A stretch of 64,000 bases of DNA, taken from assembly GCF_900447535.1 (NCBI RefSeq), contig NZ_UFXX01000001.1, positions 1,488,001 to 1,552,000 of the forward strand, in the 5' to 3' direction. The notes below the pieces were generated by a model. The model had not been told where the DNA came from. It was given only the letters and a program-made list of their open reading frames with translations, and did not search any database. Made by a program: the position numbers and the translations under genes. Positions 59,024-64,000 of this stretch are shown here, piece after piece. The DNA comes from Dermacoccus nishinomiyaensis. GTDB lineage: Bacteria > Actinomycetota > Actinomycetes > Actinomycetales > Dermatophilaceae. Numbering within the stretch: position 1 is the first letter of the stretch; each line of letters starts with the position of its first letter.

Positions 59024-59599
59024 ATGGGCGAGGCACCGATCGAGCTGCGCGCGACGTATCTGTCGACGGAGGAGGCGGACCACCTCATGTCGCACCTCGT
59101 CGGCGCGACACCCTGGCGGACGTCGTCGCTCACCATGTACGGCCGCACGATCGCGATGCCACGCCTCATCGCCTGGTACGCCGACGCGCCGTACACCTTC
59201 TCCGGCTCGACACAGCCGCCGAACGCGTGGACGCCCAAGCTCGCCGCGCTGCGGGAGCGTCTGGCCGCCGACACCGGAGCGCCCTACAACTCGGTGCTGC
59301 TCAACCTCTACCGCGACGGCCGGGACTCCATCTCCTGGCACAGCGATGACGAAGCCGAGTTGGGCCATGCGCCCACCATCGCAAGTGTCTCGCTCGGCGC
59401 CACGCGCGACTTCGTCATGCGCCGCAAGGACGATCACACCGTGAAGGAGACGCTCGCACTCACGCACGGGAGCCTCGTCGTCATGCGCGAGGACTCGCAG
59501 AGCGCCTGGCAGCACGCCGTTCCGAAACGCACGCGAGTGACCGAACCCCGCATCAACCTGACGTTCCGTTGGTTCGAGCCCCGCCCGGAACATCCCTGA
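59024..59599 (+). CDS. AlkB-type 2-oxoglutarate/Fe(II)-dependent dioxygenase
   Basis: This dioxygenase is expected to remove alkyl damage from DNA or RNA bases by oxidation. The 191-residue protein has the iron triad His106, Asp108 (SWHSDDE) and His164 (AWQHAVPK), and the 2-oxoglutarate arginines in RINLTFRWF (Arg176, Arg182). MPRLIAWYADAPYTFSG and YNSVLLNLYRDGRDSISWH are typical of the short bacterial/ALKBH2-like group. The ATG at 59024 follows AAGGAAGGGGC. It stands alone with no ada or alkA nearby. Confidence 0.93.
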   Translation: MGEAPIELRATYLSTEEADHLMSHLVGATPWRTSSLTMYGRTIAMPRLIAWYADAPYTFSGSTQPPNAWTPKLAALRERLAADTGAPYNSVLLNLYRDGRDSISWHSDDEAELGHAPTIASVSLGATRDFVMRRKDDHTVKETLALTHGSLVVMREDSQSAWQHAVPKRTRVTEPRINLTFRWFEPRPEHP

Positions 59600-59619
59600 C
59601 GCTCCTGCAGGATCGAGCG

Positions 59620-59650
59620 AATGTGGAGGTAAATCGCCGATGGGGCAGGT
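59620..59650 (+). repeat. Dispersed AATCGC repeat, copy C (single unit)
   Basis: AATGTGGAGGTAAATCGCCG followed by ATGGGGCAGG resembles the second half of copy B. It lies between the convergent alkB-like and argS genes. Confidence 0.45.
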
Positions 59651-59668
59651 CCGGGAGGGCCCCGAGCG

Positions 59669-61453
59669 TCACATCTTCTCGGGCGTCTCGATGCCCAGCA
59701 GCGACAATCCGTCGACGAGGACGCCCAGCGTCAGTTCGCACAACGCCAGACGCGACGCACGGACGTCGTCGTCATCAGCCTTGAGCACCGGGCACTTCTC
59801 GTAGAACGCCGTGAACGTCGTCGCCAGTTCGAACAGGTAACCGGCGAGGCGATGCGGCTCCAACGACTCGCCGACGGCAGCCACGACGGCGCCGTAGTCG
59901 AGCAGTTTCAACGCGAGGGCGCGTTCGGCGTCCTCGCCCAGCGTGATCTCCGCCGCCGGCGAGTACCCCGCCTCGGCGGCACGCGCGAGGATCGAGCGAA
60001 TGCGCGTCGCCGCGTACTGGAGGTAGGGGCCGGTGTTGCCCGTCAACGCCAGCATGCGGTCGAAGTCGAAGATGTACTCCGAGTCGTGCGAGACCGACAG
60101 GTCGGCGTACTTCACCGCGCCGATGCCGACCTGACGCGCGACGACGGCGCGCTCCTCGTCGCTCATCTCCGCCTTCGACTCGCTGACGACGCCCGCGGCG
60201 CGATCGACGGCCTCGCCGAGCAGGTCCATGAGCAGCACCGAGTCACCCGAGCGCGTCTTGAACATCTTGCCGTCCTTGCCGAGCACCGACCCGATCTGCA
60301 CGTGGATCGGCGTCGACTCGGGGCGGATGTAACCGGCCTTGTCGGCGGCGGCCCACGTCATGCGGAAGTGCAAGTTCTGCGGCGCGCCGACGACGTACAC
60401 CATCCGATCGCCCTGGAGGTCGAACGAGCGGTGACGCACCGTCGCGAGGTCGGTCGTCGCGTAGCCGTACCCGCCGTCGGACTTGCGGATGATGAGCGGC
60501 ACCGGCGCATCATCGCGCCCGGTGAACTCGTCCTGGAAGATGCACAGCGCCCCGTCGGAGACGACGGCGATGCCACGCGACTCGAGGTCGTCGCAGATGC
60601 CCGCGAGCTCGTCGTTGTACGTCGACTCACCGGCGAGGTCGGCGTCGGTCAACGTCACGCCGAGCAACCCGTAGACCTTGTTGAAGTACGCCTTCGAGCG
60701 CTCCATCAGCTTGTTCCAGTGCGCGAGCGTCTCGGGGTCACCGCCCTGCAGCAACGTCACGCGCTTGCGGGCCCGCGTGTTGAAGTCACCCTTCGAACCG
60801 GCGGGCTCGGCCTTCTCGGCCGTGTCGAACTTGGTGCGCGCCGCCTGGTAGAACGCGTTCGGGTCGCTCTCGAGCAGCGCCGCCTCCGGTGAATCCTCGC
60901 CCACCTCGAGAAGGTGCTCGATGAGCATCCCGAAGGGCGTACCCCAGTCGCCGACGTGGTTCTGCCGGATGACGGTGTGCCCGAGCCGCTCGAGCACACG
61001 CGCCAGCGAATCCCCGACGACGGTGGGGCGCAGGTGCCCGACGTGCATCTCCTTCGCGACGTTCGGCGAGGAGTAGTCGATCGGGATGATCTCGGTCTTC
61101 GCTGCCGGCGCGACGCCGAGCGAGCCGTCCGCGAGGATCGTCGACGCCTGCGCCGCGACCCAATCCGTCGACAGCGTGATGTTGAGGAAGCCGGGCCCGG
61201 CGATCTCGACGTCGTCGACGAGTGCCATGACCTCGTCGTCCGCGCGCAGCGCCTCGACGATCGCAGACGCCACCTCGCGCGGGTTCTTGCCGACCTTCTT
61301 CGCGAGCGCCATCGCCGCGTTGACCTGCACGTCGGCGCTCGTCTGCTTCTTGTTCGCAGGACGGATGACGGGGTCGGCGTCGCGCCACTCGTCACCGAGG
61401 GCCGAGGCGATCGCGTTGCTCAGATGACCGGTCAGTGCGGAGATGGCGTCCAT
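59669..61453 (-). CDS. argS: Arginyl-tRNA synthetase
   Basis: This enzyme charges tRNA-Arg with arginine. The 594-residue class I synthetase has the ArgS N-terminal domain, the HIGH region SSPNVAKEMHVGHLRPTVVGDSL, the KMSKS-like loop GKDGKMFKTRSGDSV and a C-terminal DALR anticodon domain (YAATRIRSIL to the end LLGIETPEKM). The much longer open frame upstream to 63106 is antisense to other genes and is not part of it. The ATG at 61453 has a leaderless TAATCT box. Confidence 0.97.
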   Translation of the reverse strand: MDAISALTGHLSNAIASALGDEWRDADPVIRPANKKQTSADVQVNAAMALAKKVGKNPREVASAIVEALRADDEVMALVDDVEIAGPGFLNITLSTDWVAAQASTILADGSLGVAPAAKTEIIPIDYSSPNVAKEMHVGHLRPTVVGDSLARVLERLGHTVIRQNHVGDWGTPFGMLIEHLLEVGEDSPEAALLESDPNAFYQAARTKFDTAEKAEPAGSKGDFNTRARKRVTLLQGGDPETLAHWNKLMERSKAYFNKVYGLLGVTLTDADLAGESTYNDELAGICDDLESRGIAVVSDGALCIFQDEFTGRDDAPVPLIIRKSDGGYGYATTDLATVRHRSFDLQGDRMVYVVGAPQNLHFRMTWAAADKAGYIRPESTPIHVQIGSVLGKDGKMFKTRSGDSVLLMDLLGEAVDRAAGVVSESKAEMSDEERAVVARQVGIGAVKYADLSVSHDSEYIFDFDRMLALTGNTGPYLQYAATRIRSILARAAEAGYSPAAEITLGEDAERALALKLLDYGAVVAAVGESLEPHRLAGYLFELATTFTAFYEKCPVLKADDDDVRASRLALCELTLGVLVDGLSLLGIETPEKM

Positions 61454-61460
61454 GACGTCA

Positions 61461-61466
61461 AGATTA
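61461..61466 (-). promoter_or_regulatory. Leaderless -10 box of argS
   Basis: On the minus strand TAATCT ends 7 bases before the argS ATG. Confidence 0.5.
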
Positions 61467-61654
61467 GTGGCGCGCGCAAATTCCTTTCCGCACGCCGGCA
61501 GCGCGCGGCCCGAACGACGCACACGATCATGCCGGGGCACCCACCGCTCGACTCCCTCGGCGACGAAGGGCACGATGGCGGCGCCCGACACGTCTGAACG
61601 GTGAAGGCCACCTGCAACACTGGGGGCACAACCAACTTCTCTGGGAGGAAAACC

Positions 61655-62401
61655 ATGACGAAGCTCCGCACGTCCGCCCTCGCCCTCGTCCTCGCGGCCG
61701 GCACGGCAGCCGGTGTCACCGGCTGCTCGAGCAAGGAGGCTCCGAAGGCCAAGGACGCCTGGAACAAGGCCCAGGACACCGCCGGCGCCTACAAGAGCCT
61801 CGAGCTCAAGGGCGAAGGCACCTCGGACGGCAAGCCGGCCACGATGACGGCCAAGGGCGACGTCAACGGCGGCAAGCTCGAGATGAGCGGCAAGATCGGC
61901 GACGGCACGATGGACCTCATCACGGTTGACTCCAAGAACTACATGAAGGCCAACAAGGCCTTCTTCACGCAGACGAGTTCGGGTTCGCCCGCGGCATCCA
62001 ACACGGACAAGATCGCCGACAAGTGGCTCGAGATGCCGGCGGACGGTTCGTCCAACACCGGGTTCAAGGAACTCATCGACAACATCAAGAACGACTCCTC
62101 GGAGCCGAACAAGAAGCTGCTCTCCGACAAGGCCACCGTGTCGGAGGACAATGTCGACGGCAAGGATGCCTGGAAGATCCAGAGTGAGGACAAGAAGGTC
62201 ACCGCGTGGGTGTCGCAGGAGGATCGCCGCGACATCCTCAAGACCGAGGGCTTCGACAGCGCCTCCGTCGCCTCCACGTCGGGCTCGTCGGCGAAGTCCG
62301 ATGAGTCGATGAAGACGGTGACGTTCCTGTCGCACGACAAGGATTACGGCATCAAGGCACCGAGCGGTGCCACGTCCATCACGGACGCGATGGGCAGCTG
62401 A
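61655..62401 (+). CDS. Lipoprotein, LppX/LprG-like or unknown
   Basis: This 248-residue secreted lipoprotein has the signal MTKLRTSALALVLAAGTAAG and lipobox GVTGC. The mature part begins SSKEAPKAKDAWNKAQDTAGAYKSLELKGEGT and alternates beta-strands as in the mycobacterial LppX/LprAFG fold (TMTAKGDVNGGKLEMSGKIGDG, KKVTAWVSQEDRRDILKTE). That fold assignment is by pattern only. GGGAGGAAAACC precedes the ATG at 61655. It is followed, 33 bases on, by a related lipoprotein gene; the pair arose by duplication. Confidence 0.78.
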   Translation: MTKLRTSALALVLAAGTAAGVTGCSSKEAPKAKDAWNKAQDTAGAYKSLELKGEGTSDGKPATMTAKGDVNGGKLEMSGKIGDGTMDLITVDSKNYMKANKAFFTQTSSGSPAASNTDKIADKWLEMPADGSSNTGFKELIDNIKNDSSEPNKKLLSDKATVSEDNVDGKDAWKIQSEDKKVTAWVSQEDRRDILKTEGFDSASVASTSGSSAKSDESMKTVTFLSHDKDYGIKAPSGATSITDAMGS

Positions 62402-62434
62402 GCTGTCCCCCGCCTCCCCGACAGGACGACCGCG

Positions 62435-63268
62435 TTGCCCGCGTCCCGCACGCTCAGCACCATCGCCGTGACGGCGGTGGTGCTGAGCGGCTGCACGATG
62501 GGGCATGACGCGGGGCAGCCCGCGTCGGGTCCGGTGAAGGGCCCGTCGGGGAGCTCGACGGCACCAGGCACCGCATCGATGAGCGCCTCGGCCCCTGCGG
62601 AACAGCCGAGCGCGAAGGATGTCTGGTCGCGCACCCAACAGTCGGTGTGCGGTTACACCTCCCTGTCGTTGACAGGAACGGACAGCGCGGACGGCTCCGG
62701 CCCCAGGGCCACCTTCCTCGGCGAGCTGGACGGCGAGCCGTCGGAGATGTCCTACGAGGGTGACGAGGTGGGCCACGTGACGATGCGTCGCATCTCCCAT
62801 GACGTCTACCTCAAGGGCGATCGCACGTACTGGGATTCCGTCGACAAGGACGACCCGTCCCTCCAGGGCTCGAGCCCACCGGCGAACCGGTGGATCAAGG
62901 TGCCCGAAAGCGCCTTCGGCCAGAAGGACCTGTCCGACCTCAGCGCCAAGTCGTACATCGAGGCCATGGGCGACACCACCGACGCCAAGTGGGGTCACCT
63001 CGGCGACGGCACCCTGACGCCCGAGACGCTCGACGGCAGGCCGGCGTACAAGATCGTCAGCGCTGACGGAGACACTCGCGCCTGGGTGACCACCGACGAC
63101 ACGCACGACCTCCTCAAGGTCGTCGACGAGGCCGCGGGCACGGACGACCTGGGCACGGCGACGTTCTCACGCTGGAACGAGAAGATCGCGGTGCCGCGCC
63201 CCGTCGGCGCTCTCGACGGTGGGGAGATGGCGCCGGACCCGTCACCGTCCGGCGAGGCCACGACCTGA
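62435..63268 (+). CDS. Second lipoprotein, paralogue of the preceding one
   Basis: This 277-residue lipoprotein has lipobox VVLSGC (Cys at about residue 20) after LSTIAVTAV. A Ser/Pro/Ala linker of about 35 residues follows, then the same domain as its neighbour: AKDVWSRTQQSVCGYTSLSLTGT aligns with AKDAWNKAQDTAGAYKSLELKGE, and ADGDTRAWVTTDDTHDLLKV with EDKKVTAWVSQEDRRDILKT. The start is TTG behind AGGA. The two lipoproteins are probably co-transcribed and envelope-located; the function is unknown. Confidence 0.78.
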   Translation: MPASRTLSTIAVTAVVLSGCTMGHDAGQPASGPVKGPSGSSTAPGTASMSASAPAEQPSAKDVWSRTQQSVCGYTSLSLTGTDSADGSGPRATFLGELDGEPSEMSYEGDEVGHVTMRRISHDVYLKGDRTYWDSVDKDDPSLQGSSPPANRWIKVPESAFGQKDLSDLSAKSYIEAMGDTTDAKWGHLGDGTLTPETLDGRPAYKIVSADGDTRAWVTTDDTHDLLKVVDEAAGTDDLGTATFSRWNEKIAVPRPVGALDGGEMAPDPSPSGEATT

Positions 63269-63366
63269 CGCGTGGCCGGCCGCCGGTTCGGGCGCCGCGT
63301 GAGGCACGACACGCCTACGTCAGGACCATGGTCCCCACGGATTGCGGAACTCACCCCGTAGCGTGG

Positions 63367-63384
63367 TTGTGAAAGTCTTCACAT
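63367..63384 (+). promoter_or_regulatory. Rex-type operator upstream of cydA
   Basis: TTGTGAA-AGTC-TTCACAT matches the Rex consensus TTGTGAA-N4-TTCACAA in 13 of 14 positions, 23 bases before the cydA start. It also fits TGTGA-N6-TCACA, the CRP/GlxR consensus, without mismatch. Both regulators are known to control cydAB in actinobacteria. Confidence 0.75.
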
Positions 63385-63406
63385 TCGTCTCGTCGAGGGG
63401 TCACTC

Positions 63407-64000
63407 ATGGATGCCTTGGAGCTGGCGAGATGGCAGTTCGCCATCACGACGGTCTACCACTTCCTGTTCGTGCCGATCACGATCGGCTTGTCTGCCGTCG
63501 TCGCCGGTTACCACACCGCATGGTTGCGCACGGGTAACACGCAGCATCTGAGGGTCGCGAAGTTCCTCGGCAAGCTGTTCACGATCAACTTCGCGCTCGG
63601 TCTCGTCACCGGCATCGTGCAGGAGTTCCAGTTCGGCATGAACTGGAGCGACTACTCGCGTTTCGTCGGCGACATCTTCGGCGCGCCGCTCGCGATCGAG
63701 GCGCTGCTCGCGTTCTTCCTCGAGTCGACGTTCCTCGGTCTGTGGATCTTCGGCTGGGGCCGACTGCCGAAGAAGCTGCACGCCGCGACGATCTGGATCG
63801 TCCACATCGGCACGGTGCTGTCGGCGTACTTCATCCTCGCCGCGAACTCGTTCATGCAGAACCCCGTCGGTTACAAGTACAACCCGACGACGCACCGCGC
63901 GGAGCTCACCGACTTCGTCGCCGTCCTGACGAACAAGGTCCAGCTCGTCACGTTCCCGCACGTCATCGCGAGCTCGTACATGGTCGGTGGCGCCGTCGTC
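63407..64000 (+). CDS. cydA: Cytochrome bd ubiquinol oxidase subunit I (partial)
   Basis: This is the heme-bearing subunit of the high-affinity quinol oxidase. The visible 198 residues begin MDALELARWQFAITTVYHFL with the conserved early His, then FVPITIGLSAVVAGYHTAW, FTINFALGLVTGIVQEFQFG (quinone/heme region), PLAIEALLAFFLESTFLGLW (with the buried Glu residues) and SAYFILAANSFMQNPVGY. The gene continues past the right edge. GAGGGG lies 6 bases before the ATG. A cydB gene probably follows outside the window. Confidence 0.96.
   Translation, partial: MDALELARWQFAITTVYHFLFVPITIGLSAVVAGYHTAWLRTGNTQHLRVAKFLGKLFTINFALGLVTGIVQEFQFGMNWSDYSRFVGDIFGAPLAIEALLAFFLESTFLGLWIFGWGRLPKKLHAATIWIVHIGTVLSAYFILAANSFMQNPVGYKYNPTTHRAELTDFVAVLTNKVQLVTFPHVIASSYMVGGAVV

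Noticed and set aside
61454-63106. Upstream extension of argS to a 1145-codon frame
   Set aside because: It runs antisense through two lipoprotein genes, and the known ArgS N-terminus begins at 61453.

Overview
The window is about 64 kb of very GC-rich chromosomal DNA with tightly packed genes on both strands. Several features point to a high-GC actinobacterium, probably of the Micrococcales (Dermacoccaceae/Dermatophilaceae-like; this last step is inference). They are the codon use, the frequent GTG and TTG starts, the many ATGA/GTGA stop-start overlaps, a FadE5-like acyl-CoA dehydrogenase, an HdrD-like Fe-S membrane protein, a CtaG-CopD fusion, and many apparently leaderless promoters (TAnnnT, then 6-7 bases, then ATG). 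There is no prophage, plasmid, CRISPR array or complete insertion sequence. Most of the window is core chromosome with small accessory patches.

Region 1-6.95 kb is a polyamine catabolic cluster. It holds a flavin amine oxidase (cut by the window edge), a TetR regulator, an APC permease, agmatine deiminase, N-carbamoylputrescine amidase and a PatD-like aminobutyraldehyde dehydrogenase. Together they can take up or use agmatine and convert it through N-carbamoylputrescine and putrescine to GABA. Region 7.2-10.8 kb is the most unusual patch: a helical orphan protein, a NarL-type response regulator, a fusion of a degenerate receiver and LuxR domain with a YqcI/YcgG domain, and an overlapping DUF1989 protein. 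Region 11.2-14.5 kb has a gene remnant, a GNAT/disulfide-reductase fusion and a pirin. tRNA-Ser, a YtxH-like protein, HU, CysE and CysK, and the HdrD-like Fe-S protein follow.

Region 20.4-24.9 kb has a three-gene overlapping module (WXG100-like protein, small orphan, lipase-like hydrolase), then a dcd-hydrolase pair. Next come tRNA-Gly, a Fur regulator, a FadE5-like dehydrogenase, pta-ackA, AroQ, an MFS transporter and an NTF2-like protein. An NHLRC2-like thioredoxin protein, a decayed DUF559 gene, a nitrilase-family protein and CtaG-CopD follow. Region 40-51.7 kb has a MarR-MFS efflux pair with a symmetric operator, a membrane protein with an apparent frameshift, the three-gene branched-chain 2-oxoacid dehydrogenase operon, HisC, an esterase, a four-helix membrane protein, a Nudix hydrolase and a DivIVA-motif protein. 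Region 51.8-64 kb has a quinone oxidoreductase-TetR pair facing an acyl-CoA dehydrogenase/phosphotransferase/phosphatase operon, then GalE, a methyltransferase, AlkB, ArgS, two related lipoproteins and the start of cydA behind a Rex-type operator.

Beyond the genes, two dispersed intergenic repeat families are visible. One is a palindrome of about 50 bp in three copies, two of which bracket the decayed DUF559 gene. The other is a two-unit AATCGC motif in four copies. Several very long perfect palindromes are also present. All functional assignments are read from the translated sequence and memory of the families; no search was run.
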